Positions 21,699-34,089 are shown, counted from the stretch's first letter. The stretch: DNA of 64,000 bases from Enchytraeus crypticus (GCA_905160935.1 CAJHZI010000741.1:2289001-2353000); one strand, 5' to 3'. A program made the numbers and translations. Notes: generated from the letters alone by a model not told the origin.

Positions 21699-24600
21699 AT
21701 GGCTGCCAATCGAAACAAAGTTCTGCTATTTATGTTGGGTGTTTTCACCGGACTTTTTGGCAGCTTTTTCATTACGTCTTTCAATTCTACACTTCACGAA
21801 TCTCGCAGGACTGCGTCATTACCTGACTCACTTGAGGAGGGCCTTCATAGAAAAGATTCTAAATCTGCTGCTGAAATTAAAATTCAACCAGACAAACTTC
21901 CAGTTCAATCATCTGGCTTACATTTTCCTAATACAGAAGTAGATGACTATTACAAAATCCAGCAGCATTCGCCAGAGTTTAAACTTAGCGAAAGGACTAA
22001 AGGAAAGAAATTAGGTAATTTAGGAAGCGTAGGGAAAGTTGAGGTAAAGGTAGATCGGGATCATCATCATGGTCAAGCACATAACGATCATTTTCATGCG
22101 GAGATTGAGAAAAGAGATTCGAAATTCCACGATGAAAGTCATCACGATCATGGTATGAGATTTAAGAATCTATTCATGTGATGAGACTTGTGATGTGACG
22201 TGTGATGAGACACGTGATGCGACATGTGATGTGACATGTGATGTGACGTGTGAAGTGACAAGTGATGTGACATGTGATGTGACATGTGATGTGTCATGTG
22301 ATGTGACATGTGATGTGACATGTGATATACATGTGATGTGACGTGTGAACTGACAAGTGATGTTACATGTGATGTGACATGTGATATGACGTGTGATGTG
22401 ACATGTTATGTGACATGTGAAGTGACTTGTGAAGTGACAATTGATGTTACATGTGATGTGACATGTGATATGACGTGTGATGTGACATGTTATGTGACAT
22501 GTGAAGTGACTTGTGATGTGACATGTGATGTGATGTGTGAAGTGACAAGTGATGTTACATGTGATGTGATATGTGATGTGACATGTGATGTGACGTGTGA
22601 TGTGATTTGTGATGCAGGAAGGTTCTGTGACATCAACGTCGGATGAGGAGACAAACGTTAAATTAATATTACTATTATTACTAGTAATATTATTCATTCA
22701 GCACTACTGTGGCATTTAGCATAGAGTGGCACTTTATAAATATACTTATTATTATTATTAATATTAGCAAGTATATTATTATTATTAGTATTATTATAAT
22801 ATTATTATTATTATTTTTTATTATTATTATTATTTATTTTATTACTATTTATTATATTATTTTTATTTTTATTATAATTACGTGCGTACTCGTTACTGGT
22901 TGATAGACGACAGTGGAGTTGCACGAGAGTTGTATGAGAAGGTGAGGATTCTCTGTTGGGTGATGACATCACCAGAGAACCATGAGAAGAAGGCAGTGCA
23001 TGTGCTGGCTACGTGGGGCAAACGCTGCAACAAGATCTTGTTTATAAGTGAGCAAAACTCTCAGTCACTGCCCATAGTAAAGGTCTGGTCTGGCTTATTT
23101 TTTTGTGATAATTAAAACTCTATTAAGTTTAGTAAAGGTTGCCCTTTTACTAGTTCATTCTTGTATGAAGATCTATCTGTCAGTGAATTATTAATTTTTA
23201 TATTTTAATACAATGAAATTTTGTACATTTATATATTTAGTTAAATCAGTTTCAAAATTAGTTTATTCACATATATAAATCTGTAGTATAATTGTAAAGC
23301 TAATAATATTTCATTCTTTCATAAATATATTTAACTCTTGCTATTATTATGTTTAAGACCCGTATAAATAATCGCAGATACCTTTCTGTAAAGATAAATA
23401 ATGCATATTCATCATTATATAGTGCATAAGGAATTTGGTGTGTACTATTATTTCTCAAATGTTTTGATTGATTTTTGGAATTTAGAAGCTGTGACATACA
23501 TTAGACTGGTTAGTATAGGACCAAACCTCCTAACAATTTAAGCATATGAATTGGCATTGTAGTTGATTTCACTGCAAGATATAACACTGTGTTTAACTTC
23601 TACTTTAATCTTTTCATTCATCATTATCATCGACTTCCATTTATTCCCAGTTAAACTAGAGTCGGGATACGAATGGTCCTTCTCCACTCATCTCTGTCGC
23701 ATACCATATCATCCACCAATCCCTAACAATCTCCTTTGACAATCGCTTTGGAAAATTTTGTAGCAATTTCTAGAGCCTAGACACTCACCAACCGAATGCC
23801 CTTTCTGACGTTGATTTGGATATAATAATAATAATATAATAAAGGTGTAACGTCCGTTTCCTCATCCAGTGATGATGTCACGGACGTCCCCAACAGCACA
23901 CATCACCACAGATCAATTCACCCAGACCAATCTGCAAAAGAAATGTGCTGAGGATATTAGTTAATCTTTTCATTGTTAATCTATTCATTGATTGATTTAA
24001 ATTCCCAGGTGAATGTGAGCCACGGACGCGAGCACCTGACTGCTAAGACGATGGCTGCCTTTGATCACATCTACGCCCACCACTCTGACGAAGCCGACTG
24101 GTTCCTCAAGGCGGATGACGACACCTACGTCATAGTAGAAAACCTTCGATATTTTCTCTCCGGACAAAATGTGGCCGAGCCTATTTACTTTGGTCATCAC
24201 TTTAAACCATACGTGACGCAGGTAATCAAAGTTGTTTGTTAATTGTTTGACTTCCCTGACATCATCCCTGGATGACGAAACGGACGTTAAACCTTTATTA
24301 TTATTGTTAATTCTGATGACTTTACTTAAAACTACTCGTTAAGCTCTCTCAGGCCAGGACATCCTCAAATAGCTGTAATGCCAATGATGAAGAATCAGTG
24401 ACTGTAAACATTAATCCTTCTTTGCACTTCATTTCTGCTCTTGATACCAATGACGCTATAAGGCTAAAAACTCTAAAAATTAGTTTGACTTTTTACATTC
24501 ATTGATCCGCAGAAAAGTCTATTTTGCATGTGCTGACTCAACCTCTAGGCCAGTCAGTATTTTTAGTACAACCCGCAAGTTGTATTGCATAAAGCAACGG

Positions 24601-27600
24601 CTCTCATTCATGCAAATTATGCTGATTATTGCTTTTTCTTTGTTAGGCAACAAAATGTGATGAATTTAATAAAGATGATTAAATTCATAAACAAATTAAA
24701 TTTAAGCTTGGAATTTTTTTTTTTTTTTTGGCTGCGTTAACTCGTTGAAAAGCAGGAGATCGTAATTTAAACCGGACATAAGGGTTTCCTGGCGATACGC
24801 ATACAAAACTTAAACTTGACATTAATTTTAACTCCTTTATAATAGTATATTGTTAACACTGTGTATTGTAATTATTTTCAATATTGATATTTTTGTTTGA
24901 ATACCTTTTAGTTATATGGCTCCGTTTGACTCAATATTGCTCGATGTTGTCATTGATGACTGTAGCACTCTAATTGTTGTTATTACTATTATTATTGTTG
25001 AGATTTTACTCTAAACTGTTATATTTTACTTGCACAGGTTATACTGGTTAAACCGACCCTGGTTAAACTGGGATTTAAGGGAAGATGATGATGATGAATC
25101 GATGATGATTGTAATTATTTTCAATATTGATAATTTTGGTTTTAATAATTTGTAATTTATGTGATTCCGTTGAGATTTTACACTTAACCTTTATATATTT
25201 ACTTGTACATATTATTTATTGTAGTGTATCTGTATTACTGTATCTTACTGTATGATTTCTGTGTACTACTTAACATGTTTAATGCCAATCAGTGTGGGTA
25301 AAGCTGTTTGTATGTAGTGCCATGTGATTCACTATGATTTATTATTATGATTTATGTGACACAGGGATATTTCAGCGGAGGAGGGGGCTACATACTGAGC
25401 AGGGAGGCTCTGAGGAGGTTTGGGACGAGGGACAGGACGCTGTGCCGGCAGGACGATGGAGCGGAGGACGTGGAGATGGGCCAGTGCATGCAGAATGTCG
25501 GCGTGAAGGCGGGAGACTCGAGAGACAACCTGGGACGCAGTAGATTTCACTGCTTCAACCCCGAGACACACGTTCATGGATCCTATCCAGACTGGTACCT
25601 GTCTTACGATAAATATGGAGCTAAAAAGGTTAGCAATCTGTTAGATGTGTAAAGGTTAGGTTATGCCAAATTTAGCGTGAGTTTCCTGTAACAAAAGCTT
25701 GATATTGACGGAAAGATTTGCACCAAATGGGCCAATGTCAGAAAAATTTCTGACATTCTGCTGGCTATGCCCATTTTTTAAAACATCTTAACTTGTTCTA
25801 ATTAACTTTTCAGTTTTGATAAGAAAACTTGATATTTGATTTTTATCAGATATAATCCTATGTTCCTGTATTGTGTCAAGGACATTGAAGATTAAACTAT
25901 CCGTAAACTGCACATGTAAGAGGCGTCTAAGCAAGAACTGAGAATGGCAACGGGAAATTATCTCTAAAGTCATATTATTCTCCATCAAATAGGCTACATT
26001 GAGATGTGTAGAAGTTTCTTGTGAATGCTTAACTCGTTAATCGAGTGTGAGAGCAACATATGAGTTGGAATATGTACCTTTAATCTGCCACTTGACAGTA
26101 CAGTAGAGAAAAAAGAGAGAGGGAGGGAGAGAGAGAGAGGGAGAGAAAGAGGGAAGAGAGCGTGAAAGTAACTTGTGATTTGGAATGCGTATCTTGAATC
26201 TGTCACTTGGCGGTACGCCAGAGAGGGAAAGAGATAGCTATAAGGTAATACATCAATTGGGTCTGTTTATAAAGATATGAATGGTTTTCATAATTACGTA
26301 CCTTCCTATCACCAAGGGCTACCACTTAGAATCTAATTATCTGTTCAATTGTCTCATATAGCATATTTTATTACATGATTGAAGGCTGGAAGCCAATGGT
26401 TTGAATCGCAACCAGACCGTCTGTGACAGTTCCCTTTTGATGCGGAAGCTGATAAAATTTAACATCAGCTTTCTTTGGATAATTAATTAATTTATTTTAT
26501 AAACATTAAACTTTAGCTGATCCCTTCTATCAAATCCTTTAGTGGGTGAATGGATTTATGTTGATATTGGTTGCAGGAATATTCTGTTGCTCTTATACGA
26601 GAAGCCTATACTTCAGAGTACTCTTAGTTTGATATTCAATGTCGATATGTGTCATTTTATCATAAATTCTTTGAATATAAAAGTCACTTTATAAGACAGT
26701 GTTAAGCTAATGTTACTTATTTTATAAATTAATGTCCATGTTACCAAATGAATCGATTTATTAAAGATTAATTGTTTAACTGATTGATTTTTTTAACTGA
26801 TTGATTGTTTCATTAACAATTAATTAATGATTAAAACGATTGACTGATTGATTGATTGATGTTTCAGGGCATAGAGAGCATCAGTGACTACGCTATAACG
26901 TTTCACTATGTGAGTGTAGAGCAGCTGTACAACCTCGAGTTCTACGTCTATCATCTCAGGCCCTATGGCATCATCAGCGGCCTGCAGGTAATCTACCGCT
27001 TTGTCTGACCTTAGGTTCTAATAGAACATAAACATAACGGCACATTTTGTCAGGAAGCACAGATGCTTATTTAAGGCCCATTTCCTCCTTCCTCTCCATG
27101 ATTATTAGTAATCGTTGCCTTTTGATGGCGCATCAATTGCAGCTGCCGCGGATTTAAGAATAGTCTTCCATCACCCTAGGATTTTTTTCCTTCAAAGCTG
27201 TCAACACTCGGTCTTCCATTGTGGTCTCCCACAAGGTACTACCCGAAGCTGATGTAGCTTAACTTCGATTATTGACGCGCAACTAAACCAAGTGTTCTAA
27301 ATCTCGCGGTCTAGTTCGGGATTTAGAATAAAATCTAATTTAAAATAAAAAATTGTAAGAAAATTACTTGGTTAAATTAAATATTTTTTCATTACTTCTG
27401 ATCTTTGGAATCTTGATTTTTATTCGATACATTTACTAATGTCTAATTACTCTACACAGAATACTGTGGAAGCGTTGTATGGGTAGTGTATGGGTACTGT
27501 TATAGTCTCACAATTAGTTTAAAATCAGTGTTTTATTGTAAAAGTATTGTGTTTTACTTTATATTAGTGTTTTACTTTAAATTAGTGTTTTACTGTTTCA

Positions 27601-28602
27601 ACCGTGCAATACTGTATTAGTTGCTTATTTTTACTTACCAAAAAACTCAGATATTTACCAAATGAATTCAGCATTAAGGTAACTGGTTCATCCAAGAATT
27701 CTGCTGTAACTGCTTCCATCATCCATTCATTAAATAGATTATAGAGGCCTCATGTCCTGAGACGTTCCTGACATTGCCTTATGGCGAGGAACCGGAAGTT
27801 AAATTCTTACTGATTGATTGATTGGTCCTGAATAACAATTATCATTCTTTAATCCAGTAGAATTCATGTGCTCATTGCAATGTATGTTTATATTATTGTT
27901 TTTCAGAATCTGAACATTCTAACCAAGCCTCAACAGATAACTGCTGGTAAGACTGGCGGGAAGACTGAAGAAACGGGTACACGACCATTTGACATTAGTA
28001 CACCGATGACACCTGGTGAACAGGCAGATCAACGCCTAGCAGGCATCCAGAAAATACAATTATTCGGTGTAGTTAAAGTTGACGATAAACAGCGGTCATC
28101 TAGGGACGAAACTGACGTAAAATCTCTTCAGACATCTGATGTACTAAAGCAAAATGCTAACGTGCCGCTATCTGGTGAACAGCTGAAGGGTGTTGTAGGC
28201 TCCACACTACCGGATACCGCACGTAACACACGCCTTCACGAGATGAGACCAGAGTCTGATGCTACTGGTCGTCTGGTGCTGGTGCCTTCGTCCGGGGGTG
28301 GCGGGGTGGGTGTTCAGGGGGTGGAAGCAAAGATGAGGGTGGGAGGGGAGAGATTGGGATCTCTGAATGGAAATGAAAATAATGGCGAAGCTAGGAGTGA
28401 GATTAGAAGAAGTGGAGAACAAGTGGATGAAGTAAGGGGAAACAATTTGTCTGGCATGCCAGAGAGCAAAGTGATATTCAGAGAAGTCAAGAATGGCAAT
28501 CAAACTGTATATAGAGAAGATGATTTGTCTTCTAAAGTGCGCAACTATCGAAGAAAACTTAGAACAAGACAAAAACGAGCTGATGCTGCCAACCTGTCCT
28601 AG
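21699..28602 (+). CDS. C1GALT1: Core 1 beta-1,3-galactosyltransferase, long form
   Basis: Golgi type II enzyme of glycosyltransferase family 31; the family adds galactose to GalNAc-Ser/Thr to make core 1 O-glycans. Six exons join in frame: 21699-22152, 22907-23082, 24009-24221, 25365-25628, 26868-26987, 27907-28602, giving 640 residues; human is about 363. A signal anchor occupies residues 8-25. The stem of about 130 residues ends His-rich. Family motifs: KVRILCWVM (163-171), TWGKRCNK, DWFLKADDDTYV with DDD at 246-248, EPIYFG, EDVEMGQCM (315-323), GDSRDN, FHYV and YHLRPYG. Odd points are a polar tail of about 231 residues encoded by the last exon, and loss of the Cys usually seen just before the SD..ITFHYV segment (ESISDYAITFHYV here). 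The exon 2 donor is the weak GTCTGG. Close relatives in the C1GALT1 group cannot be separated by eye. Confidence 0.92.
22170..22618 (+). repeat. 12-bp minisatellite at the start of C1GALT1 intron 1
   Basis: About 36 copies of a GATGTGACATGT-type unit begin about 20 bases after the exon 1 donor and run into a Rep-D block at 22615. The VTCD-repeat frames on either strand are artefacts. Confidence 0.92.
22608..22690 (+). repeat. Rep-D tail fused to the minisatellite
   Basis: TCTGTGACATCAACGTCGGA, then GAGGAGACAAACGTTAAA and an ATT tail. The array just upstream may have grown out of the TGTGACATC of this block. Confidence 0.65.
22735..22880. repeat. (TTA)n microsatellite
   Basis: Interrupted TTA/ATT run directly before the exon 2 acceptor region. 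Confidence 0.85.
23610..23935. repeat. Rep-C (+) followed by Rep-D (-)
   Basis: 23610-23820 matches Rep-C (CCAGTTAAACTAGAGTCGGG, TTTTGTAGCAATTTCTAGAG, CCGAATGCCCTTTCTGACG). 23835-23935 is a reversed Rep-D (TAACGTCCGTTTCCTCATCC, GACGTCCCCAACAGCACAC). Confidence 0.75.
24248..24310 (+). repeat. Rep-D tail
   Basis: TCCCTGACATCATCCCTGGA, GACGTTAAACC, ATT tail, starting about 25 bases after the exon 3 donor of C1GALT1. Confidence 0.75.
24915..24990 (+). repeat. Rep-E fragment
   Basis: Core GATGACTGTAGCACTCTAAT followed by GTTGTTATTA. Downstream, 25055-25098 is a short reversed Rep-C end (AAACTGGGATTTAAGGGAAG, then GATGATGATGA). Confidence 0.65.
25880..26225 (+). mobile_element. Rep-F copy plus second tail fragment
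   Basis: Body 25890-26085 resembles 17830-18170. It ends CTGCCACTTGACAGTACAGT and a GA run (26105-26160). A second tail (CTGTCACTTGGCGGTACG) follows at 26195-26220. Confidence 0.65.
27025..27310 (-). mobile_element. 5S rRNA-derived SINE copy in C1GALT1 intron 5
   Basis: Reverse-oriented. It contains GAAGTTAAGCTACATCAGC and AGTACCTTGTGGGAGACCAC, matching the 3' half (internal promoter region) of animal 5S rRNA. A non-5S body and a GTTAT-rich tail follow. Same family as 28995-29285. Confidence 0.8.
27745..27825 (+). repeat. Rep-D variant with GATT tail
   Basis: GACGTTCCTGACATTGCCTT, ATGGCGAGGAACCGGAAGTT, then (GATT)n. A close relative is at 56590-56668. The block is homologous to Rep-D and SINE-A 3' blocks but carries a different tail. 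Confidence 0.65.
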
Positions 28603-28994
28603 CCGTAGAGTTGAATAATTCTTTAGCTTATCAGTTGCTGTCATTTTCATATCATTTTCGTATCAATATCTGGTCTGATTCAGATTTTTCAGAGGTAATG
28701 AATTTGGTAGAATTTTTTGTGAAAATATTTAATTTATCATTAGCTTCCGCATTGTTATGTTTTTAACTTGTTTAATTTGCTAATTTAAATCAAATTGTTA
28801 CACCTCTTGTTTTATATCTCAGCTATCGTTGAGTAAATTGTGCAAACCAAATTACCTGACGTTTTCTTTGTAATTTTTTTATTTGATTCGCTTTGAACTT
28901 TTCCAGTTGTACTAGTAAATTATTTACTGTTTTTTTAAGCATTTCTTTAATATCTAAAGTGCATAGGCATTACTCTTTTTAAAAATATTTGTTT

Positions 28995-29285
28995 CGGCGG
29001 GATTAGCGCATTTGGTTTAGTTGCGCGTCAATTATCGAAGTTAAGCTGCATCGACCTCGGTTAGTACTTTGTGGGTGACCACATTGGAAGACCGAGTGTT
29101 GGTAAAAGCTTAGGAAGGAAAAAATCCCAGGGTGATGGAAGGTTATTCTAAAATCCGCGCCGGCTGCAATTGATGCGCCATCAAAAGGCAACGATTACTA
29201 ATAACCAGGGAGAGGAAGGAGGAAATGGGTCTTAAAACAAGCAGCCGTGCTTCCTGACCCAGTGTGCCGTTATGTTATGTTATGT
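28995..29285 (+). mobile_element. 5S rRNA-derived SINE, best copy
   Basis: 29035-29105 follows the 3' half of animal 5S rRNA: GAAGTTAAGCTGCATCGACC, CGGTTAGTACTTTGTGGGTG, ACCACATTGGAAGACCGAGT. These hold the A-box and C-box promoter parts of 5S genes. The 5' half is replaced by unrelated sequence, and a body ending in (GTTAT)n follows. It is therefore a SINE3-type element and not a 5S gene. Confidence 0.85.
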
Positions 29286-29625
29286 TTCATTTAATCATTT
29301 TCTCTGTTTCATTTTCTATGTTTAATTTTCTCTGTTTAATTTTCTCTGTTTCATTTTCTCTGTTTCATTTTCTCTGTTTCATTTTCTCTGTTTCATTTTC
29401 TCTGTTTCATTTTCTCTGTTTCATTTTCTCTGTTTCATTTTCTCTGTTTCATTTTCTCTGTTTCATTTTCTCTGTTTCATTTTCTCTGTTTCATTTTCTC
29501 TGTTTCATTTTCTCTGTTTCATTTTCTCTGTTTCATTTTCTCTGTTTCATTTTCTCTGTTTCATTTTCTCTGTTTCATTTTCTCTGTTTCATTTTCTCTG
29601 TTTCATTTTCTCTGTTTCATTTTAG
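29286..29625 (+). repeat. 15-bp minisatellite
   Basis: About 22 near-identical copies of TTTCATTTTCTCTG(T), starting right at the GTTAT tail of the 5S-SINE. The Phe/Ser-rich frame is an artefact. Confidence 0.95.
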
Positions 29626-31110
29626 AGTGAAAAGCTTAAAGCAATATATTTGTTGATAGCACTCGCGTACTATTTGTGCATTTAATGGATGGACTTTGCA
29701 TTTTAAGCGTTTTTGTTATGACACTTGTTTTGCACTATGATGAATCTCTGTTGTAGGTAAGTATTTAGCAGCTGAAAATTATTTTTGAAAACATTTATCA
29801 AAGGAAGGGTTTACTTTTTTGAAATAGAAGAATAAGTAATATTATTAATAATTATTAGTAATTACTATTATTAGTAATTAACTTATAAGTAATAGGGGAT
29901 TGGCTGGTTGTGTGGTGTAGGACGGAGAGGATTTGAGGCAGTCTATTCGTCTCCCGACTCTAGTTAGACTGGGATTCAAGGGAGGATGATGATGATGACG
30001 ATGAACTTATAAGTAATAGGATTTTGATGTAATACTCGTTATGGGACTTGGTAGATATTAAGTGAATATATTCCTTGAACCTTTAGCAGGACAGTGTCCT
30101 AAAGCCGCGAGATAGAAATATTATAGAGGTTGTTTCTATTTAGTAGGCGAATCTTTGTTCATGTTAACAGATTACTACTGTTGCTATGGTATATACTTCT
30201 AAAACATATAACAGTATCAGGAAAATAATTTCGACCATTAAGTAATCTGATTAAGTAATCTGATACATGACTTTGTAATAAATGTTTTTTACTTATCTTT
30301 TATAGGTTTGACTCTGTAATTCTTCATTTTCAATCTCTCTTATCATGTGCTGTACATATTACTTGATCTAAAGAGGTCCAAACTTATGCGCGTCAAACTG
30401 TGCTCCACTAGCAGTAAGTCTTCACCTAAATGTGATCATCTTCCTCTTTGTCTTTCTCTTCTAACGAGATTATCTAAGTACGATTTTCCGTTCAATCATT
30501 AATCGACTGAAAATTACCAGAGTGGCATCTTTGTATTTTTTCTTTTTAGCTCATTGTTGTTTCGTATTCTATTTCTTTCTAGCTCTTTGTTCTTTTGTAA
30601 AATATATGGATTGCTGACTTTCATTATTTTTCTATTATGCTTAATTTCTACTATACAAGACATCTCTTGATGATTTTAGTTTGTACTTTACTTCTGTAAT
30701 TGCGTGTTAAAATGTTAACCATTTAGTACCTTTAGTGTGATTTTATTCTGATATTACTCCTCTTGATTTTCTCAAAGACTTTTATACCATGACTGTGTTG
30801 TAGTTGATGACGATGATGATAATAATTTGATGATGGCTCTAAGAATACTTCTTGCTACCACGGAATGGATTTATTTTCACATTTTGTAACTTCTATGATT
30901 CACCATGATATAATACCTGCACACCTTTATATCATGGCGTGTTTCAAACTTTAGCTTCACTGCTACTTGACGCTTCACTTTTGTGTTCGTTACCTACAAC
31001 TTTGTAACTCTAAAGAATTATATACGTTTTCTGACATCTCAACGGTTTGGGACTGCATTCAGTTCTTGTCTTGTTCTCTTGCAGTTAATTTTCCCCCAGG
31101 ATGTTCTTCA
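29626..31110. other. Intergenic, unannotated
   Basis: Only a short reversed Rep-C end near 29945-30003 (AGACTGGGATTCAAGGGAGG, then GATGATGATGA) was recognised. Confidence 0.5.
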
Positions 31111-31117
31111 CATGTTA

Positions 31118-31388
31118 CATGGTATAGATAGGCAGTTGATAAATGTATTAAGTATTAGGAAGAAGAGTTGGATAGGACACATCCTAAGGGCGTGAAAGTC
31201 TATTAATGGAGGTCATATAAGGTAGAATGGAAGGAAAAAGAGGCATAGGCAGACCGAGATTGGGTCTGTTAGATGATTTAAAGACCCACTCATATGTGGA
31301 CATGAAGAGAAAAGCGGAAGACAAAGAATAGTGGAGGCGTTATATACCATGGACCTGCCAGTAGGCAGTGCACTAAGAGAGAGATAGA
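31118..31388 (+). mobile_element. 5'-truncated LINE 3' end
   Basis: Matches 41610-41874: RKKSWIGHILR, then GRPRLGLLDDLKTHSYVD with frameshifts and an in-frame TAG, terminal hairpin CTGCCAGTAGGCAG and GA tail. Confidence 0.85.
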
Positions 31389-31482
31389 GAGAGTTCTTTA
31401 CATATGCTTGAATCTATTTACTACTAAGAAACAGCTGGAAGGATTGTGAGAGACTAAGCTGCCTGGTATTTCGTAGCGACCT

Positions 31483-31655
31483 AGCCTGATCTCATCCCTA
31501 GTGACCTGGCCTGATCTCATCCCTAGCGACCTAACCTGATCTCATCCCTAGCGACCTAACCTGCTCTCATCCCTAGCGACCTAACCTGATCTCATCCCTA
31601 GCGACCTAGTCTGATCTCATCCCTAGCGACCTAGCCTGATCTCATCCCTAGCGAT
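31483..31655 (+). repeat. 25-bp minisatellite
   Basis: Seven copies of a unit containing CCTGATCTCATCCCTAGCGA. Confidence 0.92.
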
Positions 31656-31800
31656 CAAGCCTCGACCAGTTTGTCGTGTTTACACTGTTTTAAAAGTATT
31701 TGATATTCTACGGAATGGGCATTGAAACACTAAAAATACTAACTGTTTCTTAATATATTAATTGGTTCTTTACTAGACATATTTAGTGACGTTTAGTGAC

Positions 31801-31842
31801 GTTGACATTAACGTGACATATAAATGTCACGTTAATGTCAAC
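31801..31842. repeat. Perfect 19-bp hairpin
   Basis: Arms 31801-31819 and 31824-31842 are exact reverse complements around a 4-base loop. No flanking ORF. Confidence 0.88.
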
Positions 31843-31899
31843 TTTAATTACAAAAAAAGTTAATTGCTAGATCCATCTAGTGACGTTAACATATTATTA

Positions 31900-32095
31900 A
31901 TTAGGCCCATCTAGTAACATTAACATGCCAGCCACTGGATCCGTCTAGTTACATTTAAATGACATTTACTGGACCCATCTAGTTACATTAAACTGACATT
32001 TACTGGACACATCTAGTTTAATGACATTTACTGGACACATCTAGTTACATTAAACTGACATTTACTGGACCCTTCTAGTTACATTGAAGTGCATT
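31900..32095 (+). repeat. About 34-bp minisatellite
   Basis: Roughly five copies of a unit containing CATCTAGTTACATTAAACTG and ACATTTACTGG, with length variants. Confidence 0.85.
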
Positions 32096-32099
32096 TTTA

Positions 32100-34085
32100 C
32101 GGATAAAAGTTGGAATTTGATTATATCTGAGTTAAGGTGTTAAAAGCTTTCATATTTAATCAAAATTAGCTTTGAATTTGATCTGAAGACGATGAAGGTT
32201 CATTTACCAATTGTCTAGTTTGAATCTCAATGGTGTATACCAGCTAATTATATAAAAATCTATGATGTATATCTGATGTATTGAACAATAGGCCTATAAC
32301 TCTGTTTATAAATCAACAGTATATATTTCATTTGCGTATATTTAGCAGCTTTTTTATAGAGAGAGAGAGAGAAAGAGAGAGAGAGAGGGATCTTGACGAT
32401 GTATATATTAAGCTTTATTTTTAGAGATAAAGCTTATGAGTTCAGCTCATTGTAATTTTTACAATTCTAAGTAATAGTTTTGTATTCAAGATTTGTTTAT
32501 TTAATCCTAAAATCTCTTGGCTGTAGAAGATAACATTCTTATAAACGTTTTCACGAACGTTGCAGCTTAATATGGATTTTGTTTACTCTAACATTTGATT
32601 TTTATTGGTCATAACCTATGACTAAGTTTTCGCAATTACGGTCTAATTGTTATGTTGTTATGTTGTTGCAGTTATGTTGTTATTTACATATCAAAATTAT
32701 ACTATCAGACATCGAATATTTTGTATTGCTGTATAAGACGTGTTATATTGTAGATTATATTGTACTATTATATTGCTACTAGATATACCCATGTGCGAAA
32801 ATGTACACATCTAGAAAGAAAGACACTTTTAACTTAACCTGGATTTGAACTCGAACCTCTCAATACTTAGTGGCACGTTGTAGAAATGTACCAATAAAAC
32901 ATAAACTTAATGTAACTCGGACGTGCACAGCCGAAATATTTCACTTCACAAACTTGAAGGCTTCGGCAGAATAGAACCTGCCAGTTGGCCGAATTTCTTT
33001 AAAAAAGAATCTCAGCCACACTCGCTTCACATCAGCGACAACTATTGAACGAGTGCAACATAGGCTAAAAACTGCTGTAGATGTGAAGCGCGTTGCATTT
33101 AAGTTGTGTTTCGTGACGTTAGGATGATATCAGTGTTTAACCCGGTTTTGTCAGCATTTGTTCGTGTAAGTAATACATGTAGTGTATACTTCTCTCCCGA
33201 AAGTGCCGAGGTGGTCTTTGATTTAGAAGACAATGTTATTCGTGCGTAAGCTTATTCTTTAACGTATTGTCACTCCTGAGTTACATTTATGTTAGTATTC
33301 TATTCTCCGTTGCAGAGCCGGTGATTGATTTGCATTTACTTATAGATCTGCTCTTAACTAATTCATTGTAGTGAAACAATTGTAAGGTACAATCCCACCG
33401 TTAGAAAATAGATAAAGCCTTTGATGTAAATATTTTGTTTAAGAACCTGTTTTATTTTATTATTGCTTTAATTTAATTTAATTTTTTGCAATTGTTTTAT
33501 TTTATTAACAATTGCAATTCTTAATTCTATTAGGCTATTTTTGTATGACTTTAAGGCTATTAATATTGTTTCATAATAATAAACTACAGTAGCGAAGCAA
33601 TATTATACTTTTTGATATGTTCGATTGGCTCAAGAGAGTCCACTGACTGATTTATTTATAGGTCGATTCAATGAAGAACTTTTGTATTGTTTCTGTTGTG
33701 ATGACTTCCTTAAACATGACTTGAGAAATATAGTTATTATATCTTAACAAATATTTAATTTACAATTAATAAGCTAATTGATTGAGTGATTTATTCAGTA
33801 ATTACATTCGTCTAAAGATACTTGATACTTTAATTTTAATAGTTTACTGAACTTTTAAACAAGATGTTATGGCTAAATAATTTATAGTTAATTGTATAAT
33901 AAAGTAAGGATTGTGCTTTCTACTGTGAAAGTGTTGCCATATTTTAGTTTAATTTGTTGCGTAATTATAATACCATTCAATTAATTATTTAATTACTAAT
34001 TTAATCACTATTTGTTTGTGATTGTTTTATTAATCGAGTAATGGAATTAGGATCATTTGGCTAATTGAAGGCGTCTTTTGAAATT
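32100..34085. other. Intergenic, unannotated
   Basis: A GA run at 32358-32388 is the only clear feature. The remainder is AT-rich with no recognised exon. Confidence 0.5.
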
Positions 34086-34089
34086 CCAC

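Noticed and set aside
22170..22697. Open frames of 175 (-) and 102 (+) codons, Thr/Cys or His/Thr repeats
   Set aside because: Artefacts of the 12-base minisatellite in C1GALT1 intron 1.
28995..29110. Possible 5S rRNA gene
   Set aside because: Only the 3' half matches 5S; the 5' half is unrelated and the unit is interspersed with a SINE body.
29264..29656. 130-codon Phe/Ser-rich frame that looks like a membrane protein
   Set aside because: A 15-base minisatellite read in frame; no start context or conservation signal.
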